Part shown: one piece after another, positions 14,171-22,119 of the stretch
How positions within the stretch are numbered: the first letter of the stretch is position 1
How the letters are laid out: the number at the start of each line of letters is the position of its first letter
Assembly: GCF_024703995.1 (NCBI RefSeq)
Contig: NZ_JAMXQV010000023.1
Coordinates: 1-64,000 of the forward strand
From: Amycolatopsis iheyensis
GTDB lineage: Bacteria; Actinomycetota; Actinomycetes; Mycobacteriales; Pseudonocardiaceae
Direction of reading: 5' to 3'
Length of the DNA: 64,000 bases
Program-made: the position numbers and the translations under genes
The notes under the pieces: generated by a model
What the model was told of the DNA's origin: nothing
The model's database searches: none
The model's input: the letters and a program-made list of their open reading frames with translations, nothing else

Positions 14171-15244
14171 TCAGGACAGCAGCGCGACCATGCTGTGCGG
14201 CGCCTCGGGACCGAACATGACGTCGTAGACGTCCTGGTCGTGCGCCTCGCGTGCGAACATGGCCTCTTCGTGCTGGGCCAGCGCGCCTTCCGCGTCGCCC
14301 GGGTGGGTGGCGATCGCCTCCCCCAGCTGGGCGCCGTCGAGCATGGCCAGGTTGGCGCCTTCGCCGTTCGGGGGCATCAGGTGCGCCGCGTCGCCGAGCA
14401 GGGTCACTCCCGGGTGGCGCGCCCAGCGGTGGCCGACCGGCAGCGTGCAGAGGTGGCGCACGACCGGCGGGGTGTCGCTCGCGGTGAGCAACGTCGTGAG
14501 TTCGGGGGCCCAGCCGGCGAACTCCCCGACGGCGAGTGCGTCGGCCGGCCAGTCTTCCGGCTTCCGCAGCTGCGTGTACGCGTGCAGCGTGCCGCCACTT
14601 TCGCGGTGGGCCAGGATGCCCTTGCCCGGCGCGAGCGCGAACAGCGAACCGGCGCCGACGGCCTTCGCCGTGGCGGGGTGGCGGGTGTCGGCGTCGAAGA
14701 GGAACGTCTCGACGACCACCATGCCCACGTACGCCGGTGTGGCATCGGACAGCACCGGGCGGACCCGCGACCACGCGCCGTCCGCGCCGACCAGCAGAGA
14801 CGTCGTGAGCGTGGTGCCGCCGGCGAAGCTCACCTCGTGGCGCCCGTCGCCGAGGGCCCGCACGCCGCCGACCTTGTGGCCCCACCGGACGACGTCCGGC
14901 GGCAGGGAGTCGAGCAGCAGCTGACGCAGCTCGCCGCGCTGGACTTCGGGGCGCTCGCCGGTGCCGTCGTCGGGCCGGTCCAGCAGCACGGTCCCGTCGC
15001 GGTCGAGGACGCGGTAGGACTCGCGGCCCGGCAGGACCAGCTCCCGGAACTCCTCGAGCAGGCCGGCCGCATCGAGGGCCGGCTGCCCGTTCCACGGGTG
15101 GATGTCGAGCATGCCGCCCTGGCGGCGCGCGGCCGGCGAGGCCTCCGCCTCGTAGACGGTGGCCGGGATGCCGTTCCGGTGCAGGACCCGGGCCAGCACG
15201 AGCCCGCCGAGCCCGGCGCCGATGATCGTCACGGATGGGTTCAC
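14171..15244 (-). CDS. FAD-dependent monooxygenase (TetX/PHBH-like)
   Basis: 357 aa flavoprotein hydroxylase. The Rossmann FAD motif GAGLGGLVLARVL is at 9-21 followed by the Glu of VYEAE; the second FAD motif is GDAAHLMPPNGEGANLAMLD near residue 285, with LVGADGAWSRVRP (DG motif) in between. Such enzymes hydroxylate aromatic compounds or inactivate tetracycline-like drugs with NADPH and oxygen. It is divergent from a TetR regulator with a perfect palindrome between them, the usual layout of a regulator-monooxygenase resistance or catabolic pair. The substrate cannot be told from sequence. Confidence 0.88.
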   Translation of the reverse strand: MNPSVTIIGAGLGGLVLARVLHRNGIPATVYEAEASPAARRQGGMLDIHPWNGQPALDAAGLLEEFRELVLPGRESYRVLDRDGTVLLDRPDDGTGERPEVQRGELRQLLLDSLPPDVVRWGHKVGGVRALGDGRHEVSFAGGTTLTTSLLVGADGAWSRVRPVLSDATPAYVGMVVVETFLFDADTRHPATAKAVGAGSLFALAPGKGILAHRESGGTLHAYTQLRKPEDWPADALAVGEFAGWAPELTTLLTASDTPPVVRHLCTLPVGHRWARHPGVTLLGDAAHLMPPNGEGANLAMLDGAQLGEAIATHPGDAEGALAQHEEAMFAREAHDQDVYDVMFGPEAPHSMVALLS

Positions 15245-15257
15245 GGGGTGCCTCCCG

Positions 15258-15288
15258 AGCTTGATTGGATCGTCACTCCACTCAAGCT
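15258..15288. promoter_or_regulatory. Inverted repeat before the monooxygenase gene
   Basis: AGCTTGA (15258-15264) and TCAAGCT (15282-15288) flank 17 bases that contain TTGGATCG, a half of the TetR operator at 15297-15315. Confidence 0.4.
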
Positions 15289-15296
15289 AGCACGAC

Positions 15297-15315
15297 TTTG
15301 GATCGCCGATCCAAA
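15297..15315. promoter_or_regulatory. Probable TetR operator
   Basis: TTTGGATC-GCC-GATCCAAA, a perfect 8-bp palindrome centred in the 88-base gap between the monooxygenase and the TetR gene and 18 bases before the TetR start. Its size fits a TetR dimer. Confidence 0.75.
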
Positions 15316-15332
15316 CGTGCGATGATGGCCTC

Positions 15333-15977
15333 ATGCCACGACGCACCGACGGGTTGTCCCAGGAGCTGATCGTCAAGACCGCGACCGGCCTTCTCGACGA
15401 CGGCGGCGAGGCCGCGCTGACGTTCCGCGCGCTCACGACCAGCCTGCGCACCGGCTACGGGGCGATCTACCACCACGTCGCGAACAAGAGCGATCTCCTC
15501 GCCGCGGCCACCGACGAGGTCATCGCGGGTGTCACCACCGGCGTCGTCGCCGGCACCGAGCCGCGGGAAGCCCTGCGAACCGTCGCACTGCGCCTGTTCG
15601 ACGCGATCGACGCCCACCCCTGGGTCGGCGCCCAGCTCGCCCGGGAGCCGTGGCGGCCCGCGCTCTTGGAGATCTACGAGAGCATCGGCAGCCGGCTCGA
15701 CGCGCTCGGCGTGCCGGAGGACGCGATCTTCGACGCCGCGGGCGCGCTGGTGAACTACGTGCTCGGCGTCGCTGGGCAGAACGCAGCGAACGCCCGGCTC
15801 GCCACCACCGACCGGTCGGACTTCCTGGCCGGCGTCGCCGCGCAGTGGACCCGGCTCGACCCCGCGAAGTACCCGTTCGTGCACAAGGCGGCGACGCAGT
15901 TGCGTGCGCACGACGACCGCGCGCAGTTCCTCGCCGGCGTCGACATCTTCCTGGCCGGGATCGCGACCCTCGGTTAG
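15333..15977 (+). CDS. TetR/AcrR-family regulator
   Basis: 214 aa. N-terminal helix-turn-helix at about residues 10-57 (TFRALTTSLRTGYGAIYHHV, then NKSDLLAAATDEV), followed by a helical ligand-binding domain with GAIYHHVANKSDLL matching the TetR pattern. It probably represses the divergent flavin monooxygenase and itself through the palindrome at 15297-15315. Its stop overlaps by four bases the stop of the convergent lipoprotein gene. Confidence 0.9.
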   Translation: MPRRTDGLSQELIVKTATGLLDDGGEAALTFRALTTSLRTGYGAIYHHVANKSDLLAAATDEVIAGVTTGVVAGTEPREALRTVALRLFDAIDAHPWVGAQLAREPWRPALLEIYESIGSRLDALGVPEDAIFDAAGALVNYVLGVAGQNAANARLATTDRSDFLAGVAAQWTRLDPAKYPFVHKAATQLRAHDDRAQFLAGVDIFLAGIATLG

Positions 15978-16513
15978 TCGACCATGTACCAGGTCCCGCC
16001 GCGCTTCTCGAACACGGCGTCACCCAGGTCGCTTTCGCCGAACTTGACGCTCGCCTTCACCGCGCTGACCGGGATCTCGACCTTCGTCGCGCTCTTCTTG
16101 ACGACCTGGGCCTGGTCGATGGTGGCGGTCTGCAGTGCCTTCTTCTGCGCCGGGGAGATCATCCCGAACATGATCGGGAAGGTCTGCTCACACGTCCCGA
16201 AGCCCTCGTCCTCGGCCTGCTTGGCGGCGGGCCCGGCGATCTCACAGGCCGTCGGGACGTCCTGGCGCCCGATCGCGTGCAGCAGGGCCTCGTACCGCTC
16301 GACGGCCCCGCCACCAGCCGCCGACGCCGAGGTCGAAGGCGCCGTCGAACTCGTGGCGGGCGGCGCCGAGGTGGTCGACGGCGCGGAAGTGCTCGGCGGC
16401 GCCACCGGAGTGCCCGACGGGGCCGGCGCGGCGGTGCCGCTCACCCCACCCGAGCATCCGGCACTCAGCAGGACGACGCCGGCGGCCAGGAGGAGCAGTG
16501 CGCGAGCGGACAT
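15974..16513 (-). CDS. Lipoprotein with Thr/Ser/Pro-rich linker
   Basis: 179 aa. Signal peptide MSARALLLLAAGVVLLSAGC; Cys20 is the likely lipidated residue (LLSAGC). Residues 24-70 are Thr/Ser/Pro/Ala-rich, a typical wall-spanning linker. The C-terminal 110 residues (AVERYEALLHAIGRQDVPTA to RGGTWYMVD) resemble the NTF2-like/DUF4878 domains of actinobacterial lipoproteins, with two Cys that may pair. The ATG at 16513 has AAAGGTG upstream; longer frames lack a signal start. No specific function can be assigned. Confidence 0.82.
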   Translation of the reverse strand: MSARALLLLAAGVVLLSAGCSGGVSGTAAPAPSGTPVAPPSTSAPSTTSAPPATSSTAPSTSASAAGGGAVERYEALLHAIGRQDVPTACEIAGPAAKQAEDEGFGTCEQTFPIMFGMISPAQKKALQTATIDQAQVVKKSATKVEIPVSAVKASVKFGESDLGDAVFEKRGGTWYMVD

Positions 16514-16604
16514 GGAGCACCTTTTCGGGTCAGGAAGATCGTTCGGTTCATCATGCACACTCCCGGCTGCTCCGTCCGGTTTACGCCGGAATCCGATTCA
16601 CCCG

Positions 16605-17537
16605 TCACGGGACCAGCACCAGCCGTCCGAACACCGCCCGCGCGGCGAGCTTTTCGTGGGCGAGCACGGCGTCCGCCAGTGGCAGCCGCTCGTGCACCAC
16701 CGCCCGCAGCTCGCCACGGACAGCGGCCTCGAACTGCGCGGCCCGCACCGCCTGCCGCTCCGCGACCGGGATCGACGCCGCGCTGAACACCGCGAAGGAC
16801 CACGACTGCCGGAACCCCGTCATCAGCGTCGTCCCGACGTCCGCCGGTGGCGGGCCGCCCACGGCGCCGACCACCACCAACCGCCCGTTCGGGTTCAGCC
16901 GGGTCAGGAACGACGACAGCGCCGCCCCCGCGACAACGTCGATGATCACGTCGAAACCGCCCGCACGATCGAGCACGTGGGTCGCGCCCAACGCGCGGAG
17001 GCGGGCGGCGCGCTCGGGTGAAGACGTCATGACCGCCACCGCGCTCGCCCCGGCCCGGGCCGCCAGCTGCACCGCCATGGTCCCGATGCCGCCCGCCGCA
17101 CCCCGCACCAGCACCGACTCGCCCGCGGTGAAGTGCGCGTGGGCCAGCCCGAAGTGCGCCACGACGCCGGAGCTCCCGAGCGTCACCGCGTCGGCGGCGG
17201 ACAACTCCCCAGGCAGGGCAAGGACTTCCTCGACCGGCGCCAGCGCCTGCTCGACGTATCCACCGCCGACGCCGGTGAACGCCCACACGCGCCGGCCGGT
17301 CCACATCGGATCGACGCCGGCGCCGACCGCCGTCACCGTGCCCGCCACTTCCCCACCGGGCACGTGGCCCGCCGCGAACCCGGCGATCGCGCCGCTGCGG
17401 ACCAGCACGTCGACACCGCCGACCCCGATCGCCTCGACGTCGATCAGCACCTGCCCCGCACCGGGCGTCGGTGCCGGCGCGTCGACGACGGCCAGCCCGC
17501 GGGGGCCGCCGAACTCCTTGATCACCACTGTCTTCAT
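16605..17537 (-). CDS. Zinc-independent quinone oxidoreductase / MDR alcohol dehydrogenase
   Basis: 310 aa. Starts MKTVVIKEFGGPRGLAVVDA, a typical quinone-reductase N-terminus, with the NADPH-binding motif VRGAAGGIGTMAVQLA near 135-150. It lacks the structural zinc cysteines of alcohol dehydrogenases. It should reduce quinones or enones with NADPH. The ATG at 17537 follows a TAGCGT -10-like box by seven bases, suggesting a leaderless transcript; longer frames run through the divergent intergenic region. Confidence 0.88.
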   Translation of the reverse strand: MKTVVIKEFGGPRGLAVVDAPAPTPGAGQVLIDVEAIGVGGVDVLVRSGAIAGFAAGHVPGGEVAGTVTAVGAGVDPMWTGRRVWAFTGVGGGYVEQALAPVEEVLALPGELSAADAVTLGSSGVVAHFGLAHAHFTAGESVLVRGAAGGIGTMAVQLAARAGASAVAVMTSSPERAARLRALGATHVLDRAGGFDVIIDVVAGAALSSFLTRLNPNGRLVVVGAVGGPPPADVGTTLMTGFRQSWSFAVFSAASIPVAERQAVRAAQFEAAVRGELRAVVHERLPLADAVLAHEKLAARAVFGRLVLVP

Positions 17538-17544
17538 GGCCGCG

Positions 17545-17550
17545 ACGCTA
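17545..17550 (-). promoter_or_regulatory. Putative -10 of the quinone oxidoreductase gene
   Basis: TAGCGT on the minus strand, seven bases before the ATG at 17537, with no ribosome site. Confidence 0.45.
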
Positions 17551-17615
17551 AGCGGATGCCGGCGCAAGCAGGGCCAAGTGAGAGAGCGGACCACCGCGCG
17601 TCCAGCACTTGGGCG

Positions 17616-17651
17616 CGATTGCGCGCCCGGCGCCGCCGGGCGGTGCAATCG
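17616..17651 (+). promoter_or_regulatory. Long hairpin before the carbonic anhydrase-like gene
   Basis: CGATTGC and GCCCGGC on the left pair with GCCGGGC and GCAATCG on the right around a three-base loop, with one small internal bulge. It ends 22 bases before the ATG, just ahead of the AAGGA ribosome site, so it may be a leader structure or an operator. Confidence 0.45.
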
Positions 17652-17673
17652 ACTCCCCCAGGGAAGGATCACC

Positions 17674-18036
17674 ATGTCCGTCACCGACGAGCTCCTGGCC
17701 AACAACGCCGACTACGCCGCGCGGTTCTCGGGACCACTTCCGGAAGGCGAAGCCCACGTCATCCGCAACGCCGGCGGTGTGGTCACCGAGGAGATCATCC
17801 TCATCCACCACACCGACTGCGGCATGCTCACCTTCACCGACGACGGCTTCAAGCAGTCCATCCTGGAGGACGTCGGCGTCAAGCCGGCCTGGGCCGCCGA
17901 AGCCTTCACCGACCTCGACACCGACGTCCGCCAGTCCATCGCGCGGATCCGCAGCAGCCCGTTCATCCCGAAGAAGGACTCCGTGCGCGGGTTCGTCTTC
18001 GACGTCGCCACCGGCAAGCTGACCGAAGTCGGCTGA
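17674..18036 (+). pseudogene. Beta-carbonic anhydrase with two internal in-frame deletions
   Basis: 120 aa instead of about 163. It begins MSVTDELLANNADYAARFSG like mycobacterial CanA-type enzymes and ends GFVFDVATGKLTEVG, with the family blocks AHVIRNAGGVVT and HHTDCGM in place. Between SGPLP and EGEAHV about 26 residues are missing, including the CxDxR block that supplies one zinc cysteine and the catalytic Asp-Arg pair. Between VVT and EIILIHH a further 16 or so are missing. The reading frame is intact, with an AAGGA ribosome site before the ATG. The remaining His and Cys (HHTDC) give an incomplete zinc site, so catalysis is unlikely. It could be a decayed gene, a divergent non-catalytic paralogue, or a sequence artefact. 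Confidence 0.85.
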
Positions 18037-18054
18037 GTCTGGCACGATCAGGCC

Positions 18055-18981
18055 GTGGCCTCGACCCGGCGGATGCGCGCACTCGCGATGGCGGCCGCCC
18101 TCACCCTGGTCCTGTCCGCCTGCACCGCCGGCTTCGGCACGCTCGAGCTGCGGATCGCCGCGGGCAACCCCGGCGGGGTCTACGACAAGCTCGCCCAGAC
18201 CCTCGCCACCGCGTGGCAGAACGGCCTGGACATCGAACGGCCGCAGGTCCTGCAGACCCAGGGCTCGCCGGACAACGTCGCGAAGGTGCTCGGCGGCCAG
18301 GCCGACGTCGCGTTCGTCGCCGCGGACGTGGCCACCGACGAGAACAAGAAGGACCCGCGGCTGGCCGCGCTCGCCCGGATCCACGACGACTACCTGCACA
18401 TCGTCGTGCGCACCGACTCCGACATCACCAGCGTCGGCCAGCTGGCGGGCCGGAAGATCGCGATCGGCTCGCCGTCTTCGGGCGTCGAGTACATCGCCGA
18501 ACGGCTGCTGCAGGCCACCGGCCTGGCCGGCAAGGTCACCACTTCCACGCGCGGCCTCGAAGACTCCATCAACGCGCTGCTGAAGGGCGACGTCGACGCC
18601 TTCTTCTGGTCCGGCGGCCTGCCGACGCCGTTCCTGTCCCGCTACAACGACGCGAAGTCATTGCGCCTGCTCGACATCGCCGACGTGATGCCGAAGATGC
18701 AGGCGCTCAACCAGGTGTACGGCATCGCGTCGATCCCGGCCAGCACCTACAACCAGGCCGGCCCGGTCACCACGCTGGTGGTGCCCAACTTCCTGGTGGT
18801 CTCGAGCTCGATGCGCGACGACGTCGCCGAGGCGCTGGTCCGCGGCCTGTTCGACGCGCGCGGGCAGCTGGCCGCGGCCAACCCGGCGGCGCTGTCGATC
18901 GACGTGCACCCGGGCATCGAGACCCAGCCGATCCCGCTGCACCCGGGCGCGTTGCGCTACTACCGCGCGCAGAAGACCTAA
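18055..18981 (+). CDS. TAXI-family TRAP-type solute-binding lipoprotein
   Basis: 308 aa. Signal peptide and lipobox VLSAC put the lipidated Cys at 23. The mature domain has the TAXI hallmarks (IAAGNPGGVYDKLAQTLATA; IAIGSPSSGVEYIAERLLQA; VDAFFWSGGLPT), which bind organic acids such as glutamate or dicarboxylates. The GTG start follows the stop of the carbonic anhydrase-like gene by 18 bases. No TRAP membrane subunits (DctQM) are nearby. Instead it converges on a histidine kinase and response regulator, so it may act as an extracellular sensor partner rather than a transporter part. Confidence 0.9.
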   Translation: MASTRRMRALAMAAALTLVLSACTAGFGTLELRIAAGNPGGVYDKLAQTLATAWQNGLDIERPQVLQTQGSPDNVAKVLGGQADVAFVAADVATDENKKDPRLAALARIHDDYLHIVVRTDSDITSVGQLAGRKIAIGSPSSGVEYIAERLLQATGLAGKVTTSTRGLEDSINALLKGDVDAFFWSGGLPTPFLSRYNDAKSLRLLDIADVMPKMQALNQVYGIASIPASTYNQAGPVTTLVVPNFLVVSSSMRDDVAEALVRGLFDARGQLAAANPAALSIDVHPGIETQPIPLHPGALRYYRAQKT

Positions 18982-20369
18982 GCCGCCGGGAACGTCATCG
19001 AGATCCGCAGGCCGCCGCCTTCGGGCAGGTCGAGCGTCAGCTCGCCGTCGGAATGCGCGGTCAGCTCGCTGACGATCGCCAGGCCCAGACCCGAGCCGGG
19101 CACGTTCTGGTGCGCCGGGCTGCGCCAGAACCGGTCCAGTGCGCGCTCGAGCTCGTCCGGGCGCAGCCCCGGCCCGTGGTCGCGCACCGACAGCGCGACG
19201 CGGTCGCCGTCGCGGCGGACGGCGACCCGGATCTCGGTGCCGGCCGCGGTGAACTTCAGCGCGTTGTCGAGCAGCGCGTCCAGGATCGTTTCGGCGCCGC
19301 GCGGCGGCATCCGCACCCGCGCGCCCTCGCTCGCGTCGGTGTCGACCACCAGCCGCACGTCCCGGGCCTCGCCGACCACCGACCAGTCGGCGACCCGTTC
19401 GGTGACGACCTCGTCGAGCGCCACCGGGTCCAGCTCGCCGCCGGAGGCCTCGGCGCGGGCCATCGAGAGCAGGCCGTCGAGGATCTGGTGCAGCCGGCCG
19501 GCGTCGACGCGCGCGGCGTCGAGGTCGGCGGCGGACTGCTCGTCCACCACGTGGCCGTCGAGGTTGCCGAGCCGGATCTTCAACGCCGTCAACGGGTTGC
19601 GCAGCTGGTGCGAGGCGTCGGCGACGAACGCGCGCTGCGCGGCCAGCGCGCCGGACACACTCGCGGCCATCCGGTCGAAGGAGCGGCCGAGCTGGCGCAG
19701 CTCCGGCGGCCCGCCGCTCTCCCCCACCGGCTCGGCCTCCCGCCCGCTGACCACCGAGGCCACGAGCGCGCCGGTCGCGTCGTCGAGCCGGTGCACCGGC
19801 CGCAGGATCCAGCGGACCACCGGGATCGCCACGGCCAGCGCGAGGGTGAAGGCGAGGATCCCGCCCGCGGCGAGCAGCAGCCACCACCACAGGACGTCGG
19901 CCCGCTCGGAGCCGGTGTCGGACACGCTGACCACCGCGCCCCGCACCTCGCCGTCCGCGAGCACGGGCTCGGCGAGCACCAGCGGTGTGTCGTCCCACGG
20001 CATCAGCACGCCGGCGGGCTGGGAGCGGCGCCCGGCCAGCGCTTCGTGGACCGGGTCGCTGAGCCGCTCGGCCTTCAGGTCGATCGGCTCGGCGTCCGAC
20101 CGCGCGACCGGCCTGCCGTCCTGGTCGACGACGACCACCCGGACGCCGTAGACCTCGGTGTAGCGGTGCAGGTCCGGCTCGAGCAGCCACGGCTTGTTGT
20201 CCAGCAGCGGGCGCTGCGCCAGCGACGCGAAGCGGGCGGTGTCGGTCAGCCGGTCGAGGAACAGGTCCTGCTGCGCGCCGGCGGCGATCGACCGGGCCAG
20301 CGGGATGCCCAGGCCGAACACCAGCAACGCGACCAGCGTCAGCACGATGCCCTGCAGCCGGAAGCGCAC
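18978..20369 (-). CDS. Sensor histidine kinase
   Basis: 463 aa. TM1 at about 5-27, an extracellular sensor domain of about 130 residues, TM2 at about 159-186, HAMP to about 240, phospho-acceptor His254 in FVADASHQLRNPL, then the ATPase motifs LLDNALKF (N box), DHGPGLRP and GSGLGLAIV (G boxes). The GTG at 20369 lies five bases after the response-regulator stop and starts directly with the first membrane segment; longer frames translate the regulator region out of frame. Its stop overlaps the TAXI gene's stop by four bases. TctE-like kinases sense organic acids, which fits the neighbour. Confidence 0.92.
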   Translation of the reverse strand: MRFRLQGIVLTLVALLVFGLGIPLARSIAAGAQQDLFLDRLTDTARFASLAQRPLLDNKPWLLEPDLHRYTEVYGVRVVVVDQDGRPVARSDAEPIDLKAERLSDPVHEALAGRRSQPAGVLMPWDDTPLVLAEPVLADGEVRGAVVSVSDTGSERADVLWWWLLLAAGGILAFTLALAVAIPVVRWILRPVHRLDDATGALVASVVSGREAEPVGESGGPPELRQLGRSFDRMAASVSGALAAQRAFVADASHQLRNPLTALKIRLGNLDGHVVDEQSAADLDAARVDAGRLHQILDGLLSMARAEASGGELDPVALDEVVTERVADWSVVGEARDVRLVVDTDASEGARVRMPPRGAETILDALLDNALKFTAAGTEIRVAVRRDGDRVALSVRDHGPGLRPDELERALDRFWRSPAHQNVPGSGLGLAIVSELTAHSDGELTLDLPEGGGLRISMTFPAA

Positions 20370-20374
20370 GCCCC

Positions 20375-21064
20375 TCAGCTCCGGGCGACCTGGCCGCCGA
20401 GCCGGTAGCCGACCCCGCGGACCGTCTCGATCAGCGTCGGCCGGCCCAGCTTCGTCCGCAGCGTCGCGACGTGGACGTCGAGCGACCGGCTCTCCGCGGG
20501 CCCGCGGTGCCCCCACACCTCGGTGAGCACGTGCTCACGCGAGCAGACCGCGCCCCGCGCGCCCGCCACCAGCGCGAGCACCTGGAACTCCTTGCGCGAC
20601 AGCGCGACCGCCTGCCCGTCGACGAGCACCTCGTGCCGGGACAGGTCGACGCTGACGTCGCCGACCCGGATCACCACCGGCTCGGCGGCGGCGTGCTCGC
20701 CGCGGCGGCGGCGCACCGCCTCGACCCGGGCCATCAGCTCTTCGACGTCGTAGGGCTTGACCAGGTAGTCGTCGGCGCCCGCGCGCAGCCCCTGGATCCG
20801 GTCGTCGACCTCGCCGCGCGCCGACACGACGATGATCGCGACGTCGCTGACCGCGCGGATCTGGCGGCACAGCGTCACGCCGTCGATGTCGGGCAGGCCC
20901 AGGTCGAGCAGGATGACGTCGACCTCGTGCACGCGGTCGAGCACGCCGGCGCCGGTGGCCAGCCGGGCGATCGCCAGGCCACGGCGGGTCAGCGCCGGGA
21001 TGAGGGCGCCCGCGACCCGGTCGTCGTCCTCCACCAGCAGCACCCGCACCCGTCCGCCTCCCAT
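20375..21064 (-). CDS. OmpR-family response regulator
   Basis: 229 aa. Receiver domain with acidic pair VEDDD, phospho-acceptor Asp54 (VILLDLGLPDIDG), Thr/Ser switch region VVSARGEVDDR and Lys in YLVKPYD; the C-terminal winged helix (about 130-225) has LSRKEFQVLALV and RSLDVHVATLRTKL. It forms an operon with the kinase 5 bases downstream. The ATG at 21064 begins the receiver domain exactly; the upstream in-frame start adds a basic tail without support. Confidence 0.94.
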   Translation of the reverse strand: MGGGRVRVLLVEDDDRVAGALIPALTRRGLAIARLATGAGVLDRVHEVDVILLDLGLPDIDGVTLCRQIRAVSDVAIIVVSARGEVDDRIQGLRAGADDYLVKPYDVEELMARVEAVRRRRGEHAAAEPVVIRVGDVSVDLSRHEVLVDGQAVALSRKEFQVLALVAGARGAVCSREHVLTEVWGHRGPAESRSLDVHVATLRTKLGRPTLIETVRGVGYRLGGQVARS

Positions 21065-21232
21065 GGTGACCTGCTTCACCGGCCGGTAGCGACGAACTCT
21101 AGGACGTCCGGGCGAAGGGCGCACCGGCCACCCGGACGGTCACTCTCGGTGAAGCGGAGTGGCGCGGCCGCCGATCCGGCCCAAAATGGACATCGATACC
21201 CACTTGAAACCCTAAGTATTGCTCAAGCGGCC

Positions 21233-21260
21233 TTGCCAGCCGGTAAAGCAACGGTAGGTT
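21233..21260 (+). promoter_or_regulatory. gluABCD promoter
   Basis: TTGCCA (21233-21238), a 16-base spacer and TAGGTT (21255-21260). The leader to gluA would be about 45 bases. The rest of the 246-base gap to the response regulator holds an AT-rich stretch near 21185-21225 and no gene. Confidence 0.6.
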
Positions 21261-21310
21261 CTCGCCATCTGTGGTGACCCTTGCCGCATCCGAACGACCC
21301 TGGAGGCCAG

Positions 21311-22063
21311 ATGACCGCGGAGGTGGCGGCGCCGATGATCAAGGCGTCCGCCGTGAACAAGTACTTCGGCGACCTGCACGTGCTCAGGGAGATCACGCTC
21401 GAGGTGCCTCGCGGCCAGGTCGTGGTGGTGCTCGGTCCGTCCGGGTCGGGCAAGTCGACCCTGTGCCGGGCCATCAACCGGCTCGAGCCGATCAACTCGG
21501 GCGAGATCGCCGTCGACGGCGTTCCCCTGCCCGCCGAGGGCAAGGCCCTGGCGGCGCTGCGCGCCGACGTCGGCATGGTGTTCCAGTCGTTCAACCTCTT
21601 CGCGCACAAGACGATCGTCGAGAACGTCATGCTCGCGCCGGTGAAGGTCCGCAAGACCGGGCAGGCCGAAGCCCGCAAGACGGCGATGGAGCTGCTGGAG
21701 CGCGTCGGCATCGCCAACCAGGCCGACAAGTACCCGGCCCAGCTCTCGGGCGGTCAGCAGCAGCGCGTCGCCATCGCCCGGGCGCTGGCCATGCGGCCCA
21801 AGGTGATGCTGTTCGACGAGCCGACCTCGGCGCTGGACCCGGAAATGGTCCAGGAGGTCCTCGACGTCATGACGGGCCTGGCCAAGGACGGCATGACGAT
21901 GCTGGTCGTCACCCACGAGATGGGCTTCGCCCGCCGGGCAGCCGATCGGGTGATCTTCATGGCCGACGGCGAGATCGTCGAGGACACGACGCCGGAAGAG
22001 TTCTTCACCGCGCCCAAGAGCGAGCGCGCGAAGGACTTCCTCGGCAAGATCTTGACCCACTGA
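21311..22063 (+). CDS. gluA: GluA, glutamate ABC transporter ATPase
   Basis: 250 aa ATP-binding subunit of a polar amino-acid importer. Walker A GPSGSGKST (42-50), Q loop FQSFNLF, signature LSGGQQ (145-150), Walker B LFDEP (167-171) and switch His in VVTHEMGFA. GGAGG lies five bases before the ATG at 21311, which is preferred over the upstream in-frame start at 21281. It is the first gene of gluABCD. In Corynebacterium gluABCD lies beside recX-recA, here 15 kb away. Confidence 0.95.
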   Translation: MTAEVAAPMIKASAVNKYFGDLHVLREITLEVPRGQVVVVLGPSGSGKSTLCRAINRLEPINSGEIAVDGVPLPAEGKALAALRADVGMVFQSFNLFAHKTIVENVMLAPVKVRKTGQAEARKTAMELLERVGIANQADKYPAQLSGGQQQRVAIARALAMRPKVMLFDEPTSALDPEMVQEVLDVMTGLAKDGMTMLVVTHEMGFARRAADRVIFMADGEIVEDTTPEEFFTAPKSERAKDFLGKILTH

Positions 22064-22119
22064 GAGAACGTTCCGCGACGCCGCTGCGTCGCGGGTGACG
22101 ACACACAGGAGAGATTCAC

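Noticed and set aside
17133..20408. A 1091-codon plus-strand frame across five genes
   Set aside because: It crosses genes on both strands that have clear motifs; antisense or out-of-frame shadow.
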